Below, in pieces: positions 1 through 6,824 of a DNA stretch of 12,235 nt. This stretch comes from JBBTQJ01 sp038065755. GTDB lineage: Bacteria; Patescibacteriota; Minisyncoccia; Minisyncoccales; Staskawiczbacteraceae. The position numbers and the translations under genes are program-made. How positions within the stretch are numbered: position 1 is the stretch's first letter; each line of letters opens with the position of its first letter. The notes under the pieces are model-generated. The model was not told where the DNA came from, ran no database searches, and worked only from the letters and a program-made list of their open reading frames with translations. The stretch lies in assembly GCA_038065755.1 (NCBI GenBank), contig JBBTQJ010000027.1:1-12235 (forward strand), in the 5' to 3' direction.

Positions 1-1256
1 TTACTGCTGATAACAGCGGATTTCTTTTGTTCTTTTTTAAATTTTCCAAGTTGCCACAGAAGCGCTAGCCAAAAAGCAATATACAGCAAAGAAGATAAAA
101 TGCCGGAGCTTACGGCGATTTCCAAAAATACGTTGTGCGCCTTGTCCCACCACGGCCGTTGGCGGTTAAAGGGAACAGGATCGTAATATTTTTCAAAAGC
201 AATATAAAAATTTTCCGGCCCCCAGCCGAGCCAAGGGTTTTCTTTTATTGCTTTTAAGGTTATCTGCCAAGTGACAAGCCTGGCTCCTGTTATGTCCTTG
301 ATGGTTCTTTCTATGGATAATCTGCTTGAAACCAATTTTAAAAATCTGTTTTTTTCCGATATTTGGGGGAAAAGATTGAATAAAATAACAACAATTACAG
401 TCAAAACTAGAAAAGAGGCGGCAATTATTTTGAGCAATTTAATCGGATTCACCCGGTCAAATTGTCCGCCTTGGGCGGACACCGTCCCGCTTTGCGGGGC
501 GGATTTGACTGGGTAAAAGAAAAAGAAATAAACAAAACCGGTTAACATTCCAAGATAGGTGGCGCGCGACCCGGTAATTATAATAGTAAAAATAAATATT
601 AAAAACAGAATTAAATAGATTACTTTTGTTTTTTTTGTTTTTTGCTGTAAAAAAAATACAAAAGACAAAAAGCTTAAAAAAAGCATAAAAATAGCCAAAA
701 AAGTAGCGTTTCCCAGAAAAGAGTTAACGCGCCCACTTTCAGAAGAAAGGAATACATTTTTTAAAATTCCAAAGTATTGTATAAAGGCCAGTAAAGAAAT
801 AATAAGGCCTGTTCCAAGCAGGTATTTAAACATTGTTTCCCAGTCTTTTTCTTTTGTAAAAATAGCCAAAAGAATGGCAAAAACAATTAAAAACAAATAA
901 CTCAAAAGGCCTCCGGCCCTGCCAGGGCTTCCAAAAAAACTAAACATTGCATCCTGTGAAAATACAGTTGCCAGAATTAAATTAACAGCAAAAACCAGAA
1001 GAATGAAAAAGGGGATATAAACAGGGTTTTTAATCTTTGGCAGAGAAAAAGAAAGTTCTTTTTTATAAAAAAATTTAAAAAATAAAAAAAATAGAAGTCC
1101 TGTCAAAATCATTCTGAATAAAATTGTTCTTGACCAGTCCGAGGGCTCAAAGGTAGGGGGGAGAATAATAACAGATAAAAATAAAATAGAGCAAAAACCT
1201 CTTAATATCCAGAGATGAATTTTATTTTGCAGTTTAACTTGGCTGTTGTTTTCCAT
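1..1256 (-). CDS. O-antigen ligase/polymerase-like membrane protein (3' truncated by window edge)
   Basis: An open frame runs from an ATG at 1256-1254 down to base 1 with no stop, giving 418 full codons; the C-terminus lies outside the window. The protein is very hydrophobic, with roughly ten membrane segments. Family signs of the Wzy/WaaL O-antigen ligase superfamily (PF04932-like) are GSRATYLGM at residues 229-237 just after a membrane helix, NPWLGWGPENF at 340-350, and DKAHNVFLE at 371-379 in the large extracytoplasmic loop, where WaaL enzymes carry a catalytic His (H374 here). Family members polymerise undecaprenyl-linked repeat units or attach glycans to lipid or protein at the outer face of the membrane; which of these this one does cannot be told. 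Residues 248-269 are encoded by a GC-rich structured element and form a hydrophilic loop. It is divergent from the 1307 gene and is likely the export-stage enzyme of this glycan locus. Confidence 0.85.
   Translation of the reverse strand, partial: MENNSQVKLQNKIHLWILRGFCSILFLSVIILPPTFEPSDWSRTILFRMILTGLLFFLFFKFFYKKELSFSLPKIKNPVYIPFFILLVFAVNLILATVFSQDAMFSFFGSPGRAGGLLSYLFLIVFAILLAIFTKEKDWETMFKYLLGTGLIISLLAFIQYFGILKNVFLSSESGRVNSFLGNATFLAIFMLFLSFLSFVFFLQQKTKKTKVIYLILFLIFIFTIIITGSRATYLGMLTGFVYFFFFYPVKSAPQSGTVSAQGGQFDRVNPIKLLKIIAASFLVLTVIVVILFNLFPQISEKNRFLKLVSSRLSIERTIKDITGARLVTWQITLKAIKENPWLGWGPENFYIAFEKYYDPVPFNRQRPWWDKAHNVFLEIAVSSGILSSLLYIAFWLALLWQLGKFKKEQKKSAVISS
451..514. repeat. 64-base GC-rich three-stem palindromic element inside a coding sequence
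   Basis: Three nested or adjacent inverted repeats fill this stretch. The outer arms 451-462 and 503-514 pair at 11 of 12 positions plus one G-T wobble. Inside, 464-470 pairs perfectly with 474-480 around a TTG loop, and 482-490 pairs with 494-502 around a TTT loop with one wobble. The single strand would fold as a three-way junction. It is much richer in G+C than its surroundings and lies in frame in the minus-strand membrane protein, encoding the hydrophilic residues 248-269 between two membrane segments. This resembles a REP- or MITE-like short mobile or dispersed palindromic unit, but no second copy is present here to prove mobility. Confidence 0.7.
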
Positions 1257-1306
1257 ATTTTTTTATGATACAAATTAAATAAGCAAAAAGCAATAACAAA
1301 TAATTT
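1257..1306. promoter_or_regulatory. Divergent intergenic gap with weak promoter-like sequences
   Basis: These 50 AT-rich bases separate two divergent genes, so start signals for both should lie here or just beside it. For the minus-strand gene, TTGCTT (plus positions 1288-1293) and TATCAT (1265-1270) are spaced by 17 bases, which would give a nearly leaderless transcript. For the plus-strand gene, TATGAT at 1264-1269 is a possible -10 but has no good -35. Neither start codon has a Shine-Dalgarno sequence. The assignment is weak because AT-rich DNA yields such matches by chance. Confidence 0.3.
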
Positions 1307-1744
1307 ATGAAAAAAATTGTAATCACATCCGGATATTATAATCCCCTGCATATTGGCCACATTAATTTAATAAGAGAAGCCAAAAAATTGGGAGATTTTT
1401 TGATTGTAGTTGTAAATAACAACGAGCAGGTAAAAATTAAGGGAAGCATTCCCTTTATGCCAGAGCAAGAAAGAATGGAAATAGTAAAAGCTTTAAAATA
1501 TGTTGACGAAGTTTTTTTATCAATAGACAGAGATACCGGCAGACAGGATAAAACTTTAACTTTTTTAGCGGAAAAATATAGGGGAAATGAAATAATTTTT
1601 GCCAAAGGAGGAGACAGCACAATGCAAAATATTGAAACAGACACCTGTGAAAAGTTTGGCATTAAGATAGTTTTAGCCGTCGGCGGAGGAAAAATTCAAA
1701 GTTCCTCGTGGATTTTGAATAAAATTAAGAACAGCCCAAATTAA
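1307..1744 (+). CDS. Cytidylyltransferase-like nucleotidyltransferase (HIGH motif)
   Basis: This 145-residue single-domain protein belongs to the nucleotidyltransferase superfamily of TagD/RfaE-C/PPAT-like enzymes, which transfer an NMP from CTP or ATP to a phosphorylated small molecule with release of pyrophosphate. The N-terminus has the Rossmann strand KIVITSGYYNP followed by HIGH at residues 15-18, the signature that binds the nucleotide phosphates. A central stretch PFMPEQERMEIVKAL (about 49-63) matches the E-R helix typical of this group, and SSSWILNKI near the end corresponds to the family's C-terminal ISSTxI-like motif. The acceptor (glycerol phosphate, a heptose phosphate or other) cannot be read from the sequence. 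Its stop overlaps the next start by one base (TAATG), so the two are probably co-translated. There is no Shine-Dalgarno; the ATG was chosen because the first strand begins immediately after it. Confidence 0.85.
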   Translation: MKKIVITSGYYNPLHIGHINLIREAKKLGDFLIVVVNNNEQVKIKGSIPFMPEQERMEIVKALKYVDEVFLSIDRDTGRQDKTLTFLAEKYRGNEIIFAKGGDSTMQNIETDTCEKFGIKIVLAVGGGKIQSSSWILNKIKNSPN

Positions 1745-2643
1745 TGGATATTATTATTGTTTGCCATACGGAGTTTGGCTTTGTTGATAAAAAAACAAAG
1801 GCGGTTATTTACGACAAAAGAGCCGTTGAAGGAACAGAAAAAGGAGTTTTAAATTTAATCAAATTGGCGGAGAAATACGGAGCTAAAATAACCTTTGCAA
1901 TTTCGCCTGAAATCATTGATTATTTTCCAAAAAATATAAGCCACGAAATCGGGCTTCACATTCACCCCGGGTGGGAAGAATTTAAATACAAAAATTTTAA
2001 ATGGATTGTGGGAGATTCTTATCTTAGAGAAAACTGCCGTTTTAATAAAATATCTACCGCTTTAACAGATTATAATTTAAAAGAACAACTGGAAATAATA
2101 GGCAAAGGAAAAGAATATTTTATAAAAAAATTTAATAAAGAGCCGAAAATTTTTGTTGCAGGCAGGTGGTCTTTAAACAATAACACAATAAAAGCTCTAA
2201 CAGATTTGGGCTTTACCCACGATTGTTCTGTATACCCCGGCTTGAAGCCCAATTGGCCAAAACTGAAAAGAATTTGTATGCCTTATAAGTCGGGCGCTCT
2301 TTTAATGGTTCCTATTTCTCGTATGCCTATGGGCGGAATGGCTGGTCCTGAAGACATCCGCAAATACGGATATCAGTGGCTTTTGGCCTGTTTTAAGGAA
2401 TATTACAACCAATCAGCTCCTTTATTTCATATTGCCCTGCATTCTCCGGCAATGACCGACCCTTATTATATTTTTTTTACGGACAAATTTTTATCTTTTA
2501 TTTCTAAACACGATAATATCAACTTCAAGTTCGTTTCAGAAATAAAAGAATACCCCGATAAAAAAATAAAAACTAATTATTTCTATTACGCGTCAGCTAT
2601 AAACAAAACATTAGCCAAAACTATTTTTAAAAAAATTGTTTGA
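1744..2643 (+). CDS. Polysaccharide deacetylase-family (NodB-like fold) protein
   Basis: This 299-residue protein has the layout of carbohydrate esterase family 4/NodB-like proteins. The N-terminal strand ends in VCHTEFG (6-12), replacing the classic TFDDG and closer to the D-x-E start of WalW-type members. HEIGLHIHPG (67-76) matches the metal-binding H-x-H motif. FVAGRWSLNNNTIKALTDLG (137-156) matches the arginine-containing motif 3, followed by a Cys-Ser-Val strand. FHIALHSP (228-235) supplies the late catalytic-type histidine. Related enzymes remove N-acetyl groups from glycans, but the altered first motif leaves the activity uncertain. There is no signal peptide, so it would act in the cytoplasm, perhaps on a lipid- or nucleotide-linked sugar. 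The start overlaps the upstream stop by one base. The stop codon (2641-2643) lies inside the first TTGACA of the promoter repeat that follows. Confidence 0.8.
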   Translation: MDIIIVCHTEFGFVDKKTKAVIYDKRAVEGTEKGVLNLIKLAEKYGAKITFAISPEIIDYFPKNISHEIGLHIHPGWEEFKYKNFKWIVGDSYLRENCRFNKISTALTDYNLKEQLEIIGKGKEYFIKKFNKEPKIFVAGRWSLNNNTIKALTDLGFTHDCSVYPGLKPNWPKLKRICMPYKSGALLMVPISRMPMGGMAGPEDIRKYGYQWLLACFKEYYNQSAPLFHIALHSPAMTDPYYIFFTDKFLSFISKHDNINFKFVSEIKEYPDKKIKTNYFYYASAINKTLAKTIFKKIV

Positions 2644-2670
2644 CACTTTTTGACACCTATTGACACCTAT
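2641..2670 (+). repeat. Three tandem 10-base TGACACCTAT units
   Basis: Three head-to-tail units start at 2641, 2651 and 2661. The last two are identical (TGACACCTAT) and the first is TGACACTTTT. Each unit, with the preceding T, makes a perfect TTGACA. The exact 10-base period puts the motif on one face of the DNA helix, as expected of a cooperative operator, although stacked -35 boxes explain it too. Confidence 0.85.
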
Positions 2671-2688
2671 TTTACAGGAGAGTATCAT
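2660..2688 (+). promoter_or_regulatory. Sigma70-type promoter for the 2708-6815 operon
   Basis: A perfect -35 TTGACA (2660-2665) is followed by 17 bases and then TATCAT (2683-2688), five of six matches to TATAAT. Transcription would begin near 2695, about a dozen bases before the ATG at 2708, so the mRNA would have a very short leader. The -35 is the third copy of a 10-base tandem repeat, so repeat binding could compete with RNA polymerase. An AGGAG at 2676-2680 lies between the boxes and too far from the start to act as a ribosome binding site. Confidence 0.75.
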
Positions 2689-2707
2689 AAATTAAACATT
2701 AAAATTC

Positions 2708-2974
2708 ATGGATACAATAAACGACACAATAGACGAAATCAAGCCGGGTAGGGTGTATACCCCGAAAGAAACCAGAGATTTTTTAAAGGTATCGGAAAGC
2801 ACTATGAAGCGGATGATAAAAAGTGGAATTATCAAGTCTTATAAGGTTTCGGGCCAATACAGAATATGGGGCCACGAGATATTAAGGTTGGTTTCTCCAA
2901 AAATGGAAAACAAGGTTTTGGAAATTTACAGAAAAGTAAGAGGTAAAACAAAAGAAGCCATTAATGAGTGGTAG
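2708..2974 (+). CDS. Small excisionase/MerR-like helix-turn-helix DNA-binding protein
   Basis: This 88-residue protein matches the HTH_17/excisionase-family winged helix-turn-helix. YTPKETRDFLKVSESTMKRM (residues 17-36) forms the helix-turn-helix, IKSGIIKSYKVSGQYRIWGHEI (37-58) forms the wing in which a basic strand usually contacts DNA, and the tail is a short charged helix. Proteins of this kind act as excision directionality factors or small transcription regulators. No integrase, attachment site or phage gene is present, so a local regulator of the sugar operon is the better reading. It is the first gene after a strong promoter embedded in 10-base repeats, which are candidate autoregulatory sites. 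An in-frame stop at 2693-2695 leaves this ATG as the first available start. No Shine-Dalgarno is visible. Confidence 0.8.
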   Translation: MDTINDTIDEIKPGRVYTPKETRDFLKVSESTMKRMIKSGIIKSYKVSGQYRIWGHEILRLVSPKMENKVLEIYRKVRGKTKEAINEW

Positions 2975-3007
2975 TTTTTTCTTATAAAAATATAAAAAAA
3001 TCAAAAT

Positions 3008-3967
3008 ATGATTTTTGAAAACAAGACAATTTTAATTACGGGCGGAGCCGGATCGTTTGGCCAGAAGTTTGTGGAGGTTGTTTTAAAAGAATATAACCCA
3101 AAAAGCATTAGAATTTACGACAATAGAGAGCTGGCCGAAGTAGAAATGGAAAGAAAATTAAAAGACCCAAGACTGAGGTTTTTTATCGGAGACGTAAGAG
3201 ATATCAAAAGATTAAACAGGGCAATGCAGGGTTGTGATATTGTTGTGCATGCCTCGGCTTTAAAACATGTGCCAATTTGCGAATATAATCCCATTGAAGC
3301 AATAAGGACAAACATTGACGGAGCTGTTAATGTAATTGACGCGGCCATAGACAACTCGGTGGAAAAAGTGATAAACATCAGCACAGACAAAGCGGTTCAG
3401 CCTGTTAACTTATATGGAGCGACAAAAATGGTGGCCGAAAAGCTTTTTGTGCAGGCCAATGCCTATTCGGGAAAAAGAAAAATAGCTTTAAGTTGCGCCC
3501 GTTATGGAAACGTGATGGGAAGTTCCGGCTCTATTATTCCCTTATTTAAAGAACAAAAAGAAAAAGGCGAAATTACCATAACAGACGAAAATATGACCAG
3601 GTTCTGGATAACATTGGAAGAAGGCGTGAAATTCGTCATAGACTGCATTGAAAAAATGAAGGGCGGAGAGATATTTGTGCCAAAAATTCCCAGTATGAAG
3701 GTTGTTGACTTAGCAGAAACAATAGCCCCAATGGCATTAAAAAAGATTATTGGCATAAGACCAGGTGAAAAATTGCACGAAGTTTTACTGACAAAAGAAG
3801 AATCTCTTCACGCCAAAGAATTTGACAATTATTTTATAATAGAGCCAGAATTTTATTTTTGGGACAAAGACAACCATAAAGAAGGAATGCCTGTTTTTAG
3901 CGATTTTATTTATTCTTCTGATAAAAATAAAAAATGGTTGGACAAGAACCAAATTAAAGAAATATGA
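3008..3967 (+). CDS. pseB: PseB-like UDP-N-acetylglucosamine 4,6-dehydratase
   Basis: This 319-residue protein is an extended short-chain dehydrogenase with the Rossmann NAD(P) motif TGGAGSFG (11-18), GDVRD (61-65), ALKHVP (84-89), and the active-site set STDKA (125-129) with Y136 and K140 in YGATK. The D127-K128 pair in place of the usual acid pair, plus the ALKHVP signature, places it with the PseB/FlaA1/CapD group, which dehydrates and (in PseB) epimerises UDP-GlcNAc to a 4-keto-6-deoxy sugar. Length is near that of PseB (about 330 residues) and far from the membrane-bound CapD/WbpM form. The next gene is PseC-like and overlaps it by four bases (ATGA), which strongly supports the assignment. 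The C-terminal 40 residues (FYFWDKDNH and after) resemble the tail seen in PseB-type proteins. Confidence 0.88.
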   Translation: MIFENKTILITGGAGSFGQKFVEVVLKEYNPKSIRIYDNRELAEVEMERKLKDPRLRFFIGDVRDIKRLNRAMQGCDIVVHASALKHVPICEYNPIEAIRTNIDGAVNVIDAAIDNSVEKVINISTDKAVQPVNLYGATKMVAEKLFVQANAYSGKRKIALSCARYGNVMGSSGSIIPLFKEQKEKGEITITDENMTRFWITLEEGVKFVIDCIEKMKGGEIFVPKIPSMKVVDLAETIAPMALKKIIGIRPGEKLHEVLLTKEESLHAKEFDNYFIIEPEFYFWDKDNHKEGMPVFSDFIYSSDKNKKWLDKNQIKEI

Positions 3968-5082
3968 AAAAGTTTATTCCTTACGGCCATCAATGGATAG
4001 ACAATGAAGATATTAAGAATGTTGTTAGGGTTTTAAAATCGGATTGGCTTACCCAAGGCCCGAAGGTTGAAGAGTTTGAAAAGGCGGTTGCCAAATACTG
4101 CAAAGCAAAATACGGCGTCGCTTTTTCTTCCGGAACTGCCGCGCTTTATTCAGCTTACAGCGCAGCCGGAATAAAAACAGGAGATGAAGTTATTACAACT
4201 CCGCTGACTTTTGCCGCTACGTCTAATATGATAGCTATTTTGGGGGGAAAACCGGTTTTCGTTGATATTTATAAAGACACGCTGAATATTGACCCAAAAA
4301 AAATTGAGAAAAAAATTACCAGTAAAACAAAAGCAATAGCTGTAGTTGATTTTTGCGGCCACCCTTGCGACTACGACGAAATTTTTAAAATTGCCAGAAA
4401 GCATAAATTGTTGGTTATTGAAGACGCCTCTCATGCTTTTGGAGCAGAATATAAAAATAAGAAAGTCGGCAGTTTTGCAGATATGACTGTTTTAAGTTTT
4501 CATCCGGTAAAGCACATTACAACAGGCGAAGGCGGAATGGCGCTGACAAACAACAAAAATTTTTATGAAAAACTTAAAATATTCAGAAACCACGGAATTA
4601 TTAAAAAACCGGAAAATGGCAGGTGGTATTACGAAATAGAAAATCCGAGTTTTAATTACAGATTAACAGATATTCAGTGCGCCTTAGGCCTGAGCCAATT
4701 GAAAAAAATAGATAAATTTTTAAAAAAAAGAAAGGAAATCGCAAAAAAATATGACGGAGCTTTCAAAAATATTAAAGAAATTATAATTCCTAAAGAAAAA
4801 AATTACGCAAAATCTGCTTGGCACATATATACTGTCCAGGTAAGGGCGAAAGACAGGAGAAGAATTTTTGAAGAATTGCAAAAAATGGGAATTGGCTGTC
4901 AAGTTCATTATATGCCCTTGCACCTGCATTCTTTTTATAAAAATAAATTCGGGTACAAAAAAGGAGATTTTAAGGAAGCGGAAAAGTATTATGAGCGGGC
5001 AATTACCCTGCCGCTTTTTCCAAAAATGACAAACAAAGAAGTTCAATTTATTATTAAATCGGTAAAGAAAATATTAAAATAA
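3964..5082 (+). CDS. pseC: PseC-like PLP-dependent sugar aminotransferase (DegT/DnrJ/EryC1)
   Basis: This 372-residue fold-type I aminotransferase has the N-terminal run IPYGHQWID (5-13) and LTQGPKVEEFE (29-39) typical of PseC. SSGTAAL (55-61) is the phosphate-binding loop, VIEDASHAFG (151-160) contains D154 that pairs with the PLP ring nitrogen, and K183 in SFHPVKHITTGEGG is the Schiff-base lysine. PseC transfers an amino group from glutamate to the 4-keto sugar made by PseB, giving UDP-4-amino-4,6-dideoxy-N-acetyl-altrosamine. The four-base overlap with pseB points to coupled translation and one pathway. Full length, nothing missing. Related alternatives are 4-aminotransferases of bacillosamine or legionaminate pathways; pairing with a PseB-like dehydratase favours PseC. 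Confidence 0.88.
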   Translation: MKKFIPYGHQWIDNEDIKNVVRVLKSDWLTQGPKVEEFEKAVAKYCKAKYGVAFSSGTAALYSAYSAAGIKTGDEVITTPLTFAATSNMIAILGGKPVFVDIYKDTLNIDPKKIEKKITSKTKAIAVVDFCGHPCDYDEIFKIARKHKLLVIEDASHAFGAEYKNKKVGSFADMTVLSFHPVKHITTGEGGMALTNNKNFYEKLKIFRNHGIIKKPENGRWYYEIENPSFNYRLTDIQCALGLSQLKKIDKFLKKRKEIAKKYDGAFKNIKEIIIPKEKNYAKSAWHIYTVQVRAKDRRRIFEELQKMGIGCQVHYMPLHLHSFYKNKFGYKKGDFKEAEKYYERAITLPLFPKMTNKEVQFIIKSVKKILK

Positions 5083-5091
5083 TAAAACATT

Positions 5092-5547
5092 ATGAAAAAA
5101 AGCATTTATATCATATCAATTGCGGCAATAGGAGCGGTTCTTTTTGGGGAGCAGCTAGTAGGTTTTACTAAAGCAGGATTAGCCGGTTTAAAAGGAGCCG
5201 ATATTTTTCAAAAAGAAACGTCACAAGAGGAAATAAAGGGAGAAGTATTTTTAGAGATTAATTACGGAGACGAAAACGTTGAAACTTTTTCAAGCGAGTT
5301 TGCCAATGGAACAACTGCCTTAAGTTTATTGGAAGACGCCATAGAAGAATTAAGGTCAAAATTAAGAACCAAAACCTACGGCGACACGGGCGCTTTTGTT
5401 GAATTGATAGGAGATAAAGAAAGCGGCCAGGACGGAAAATACTGGCTGTATTACGTAAACGGCCAAATGCCTTCCGTTGCCGCTGACAAACAAGAATTAA
5501 AACCGGGCGATAAGGTTGAATTCAGGTTTGAGGAGCCAAAATTTTAA
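5092..5547 (+). CDS. Secreted/membrane-anchored DUF4430 (transcobalamin C-terminal-like) protein
   Basis: This 151-residue protein begins with MKK and a hydrophobic helix (about 4-19), an uncleaved or weak signal anchor; there is no lipobox cysteine. A short linker leads into one DUF4430 domain (about 50-148): a V-F-L-E-I strand, an N-G-T-T-A-L-S-L-L-E-D-A helix start at 72-83, YWLYYVNG (117-124) and KPGDKVEFRFE (137-147). These last two are hallmark strands of the family, which resembles the C-terminal domain of the human B12 carriers and is also found on bacterial surface proteins. It should sit outside the cytoplasmic membrane. It starts nine bases after pseC and is followed by a DUF6580 transporter-like protein, suggesting a ligand-capture role, though the ligand is unknown. 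Confidence 0.8.
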   Translation: MKKSIYIISIAAIGAVLFGEQLVGFTKAGLAGLKGADIFQKETSQEEIKGEVFLEINYGDENVETFSSEFANGTTALSLLEDAIEELRSKLRTKTYGDTGAFVELIGDKESGQDGKYWLYYVNGQMPSVAADKQELKPGDKVEFRFEEPKF

Positions 5548-5586
5548 AACAATTTAAAAATACCCTATTTTATAATTCAAAAAAAT

Positions 5587-6135
5587 ATGAAAAATTCAAA
5601 AAAAATCGCAGAATTTATAATTGCCCTTTCTTTTATTTTATTGGGCGTTGTTTTCAGAATTATTCCGCATATTCCCAATTTTACTCCAATAGCCGCCATG
5701 GCTTTGTTCGGCGGAGTTTATTTTTCAAAAAAAACAGCTTTTGTTCTGCCGGTATCTGCAATGTTTATCTCAGATATATTTTTAGGTTTTTATGATTTAA
5801 AAATAATGGCCGCCGTTTATTTAAGCTTTATTTTTTGCGTTGTTTTGGGATTTTGGCTGAAGAAAAATAAAAAATGGCATACAATTTTAGGAAGCTCTCT
5901 TTTAACCGCTTTTATATTTTTCTTTATTACAAACTTTGCTGTTTTTGCCTTTACTCCTTGGTATGCCAAAACATTTTCAGGATTTTTGCAGTGTTATCTT
6001 ATGGCTCTGCCATTTTTCAAAAACAGCCTAATGGGAGATATATTTTATACAGCCGTGTTTTTCGGAGCCTACGAGTTGTCAAGGGTTTTGATAGATAAAA
6101 AGTTTAAAGTTCGGCAAAAAACGAGCCTATGTTAA
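5587..6135 (+). CDS. DUF6580 / ECF S-component-like integral membrane protein
   Basis: This 182-residue protein has about five to six membrane helices (near 10-27, 35-66, 72-91, 101-122, 132-145, 152-169). Signature stretches are IPHIPNFTPIAAMALFGGVY (26-45), SDIFLGFY (62-69), FFITNFAVFAF (112-122) and ALPFFKNSLMGDIFY (140-154); this pattern is that of DUF6580, a group annotated as putative transport proteins and resembling ECF-transporter substrate-binding (S) subunits. S subunits bind vitamins and need a shared energising module (EcfA/EcfT), not present here. A perfect TATAAT at 5571-5576, without a good -35, lies just upstream. The end overlaps the methyltransferase start by seven bases. 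Substrate not readable; the preceding DUF4430 gene hints at a corrinoid or related cofactor. Confidence 0.78.
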   Translation: MKNSKKIAEFIIALSFILLGVVFRIIPHIPNFTPIAAMALFGGVYFSKKTAFVLPVSAMFISDIFLGFYDLKIMAAVYLSFIFCVVLGFWLKKNKKWHTILGSSLLTAFIFFFITNFAVFAFTPWYAKTFSGFLQCYLMALPFFKNSLMGDIFYTAVFFGAYELSRVLIDKKFKVRQKTSLC

Positions 6136-6815
6136 AAGACAACCTGAATGTAATAATGAAAAAAAGTTGGGAAGATTTGCATTCTTATCCGAGATTCCAG
6201 CCAAAATACCCGTCAGACCACGTGGTTAGGTTTGTATTTGCCAATTTCCCAAGAGATTCAAAAGAGAGAAAAAAAATAAAAATATTAGATTTAGGATGCG
6301 GGGCCGGATGCCACACGATTTTTTTGGCAAAAGAAGGATTTTCTGTTTATGCCACAGATATTTCAGAATCTGGTTTAAGGGTTGTAGAAAAAAGATTAAA
6401 AGAGAATAATTTAAAGGCCGCATTGAAAAAAGCAGATATGGAAGATCAACTTTTTGAATCTAATTTTTTTGACGGAGTCATTTCTTTTGGCGTTTTTTAC
6501 TACAACACAGGGCTTGGATACCAAAAAGCGGTTGACGAGCTCTATAGAATTTTAAAAAAAGGAGGCATTGCATTTATTTTCACCAGAACAATTGATGATT
6601 ACAGGTTTGGCAAAGGCAAAAAAATAGAAAAAAACACTTTTGTTTTAGACATAAAAGATACAAACGAAAAAGGCATGGCTATGCGCTTTTTAAGCAGAGA
6701 AGAGATAAGAAAAATTTTTAAAAAATTTAAAGAAATTACCATAGAAAAAACAGAAACTACATTTTCCAACTTAAAAAAGAAAAACTCGGATTGGATTATA
6801 ATTTTAAAAAAATAA
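6129..6815 (+). CDS. Class I SAM-dependent methyltransferase
   Basis: This 228-residue protein has a short N-terminal cap (1-48, with WEDLHSYPRFQPKYPSDHVV at 14-33) and a seven-strand methyltransferase core. Motif I is ILDLGCGAG (52-60), the acidic ribose-binding residue is D77 in ATDIS, ADME (102-105) corresponds to the adenine-contacting motif, and FDGVISFGV (114-122) is motif IV. The core ends near residue 155. The tail (about 185-228) contains a small-domain helix and the FSNLKKKNSDWIIILKK strand. It would methylate a small molecule, plausibly the sugar made by this locus, but no substrate residues are diagnostic. The first ATG overlaps the DUF6580 stop. A later in-frame ATG (codon 10) is possible, but the spacing favours the first. 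Confidence 0.85.
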   Translation: MLKDNLNVIMKKSWEDLHSYPRFQPKYPSDHVVRFVFANFPRDSKERKKIKILDLGCGAGCHTIFLAKEGFSVYATDISESGLRVVEKRLKENNLKAALKKADMEDQLFESNFFDGVISFGVFYYNTGLGYQKAVDELYRILKKGGIAFIFTRTIDDYRFGKGKKIEKNTFVLDIKDTNEKGMAMRFLSREEIRKIFKKFKEITIEKTETTFSNLKKKNSDWIIILKK

Positions 6816-6824
6816 GAAAAATCC

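Noticed and set aside
271..516. Plus-strand reading frame of 81 codons
   Set aside because: It is antisense to the long open membrane-protein gene on the minus strand and its product resembles nothing recognisable.
2641..2670. CRISPR array
   Set aside because: Units are 10 bases with no spacers, and no cas genes are present; helical-period operator or -35 stack fits better.
2708..2974. Phage excisionase marking an integrated element
   Set aside because: The fold fits, but no integrase, attachment repeats or phage genes are seen, and the gene heads a sugar operon.
5874..6098. Plus-strand 74-codon reading frame overlapping the DUF6580 gene
   Set aside because: It lies wholly within the DUF6580 gene in another frame; the DUF6580 frame carries the conserved family motifs.
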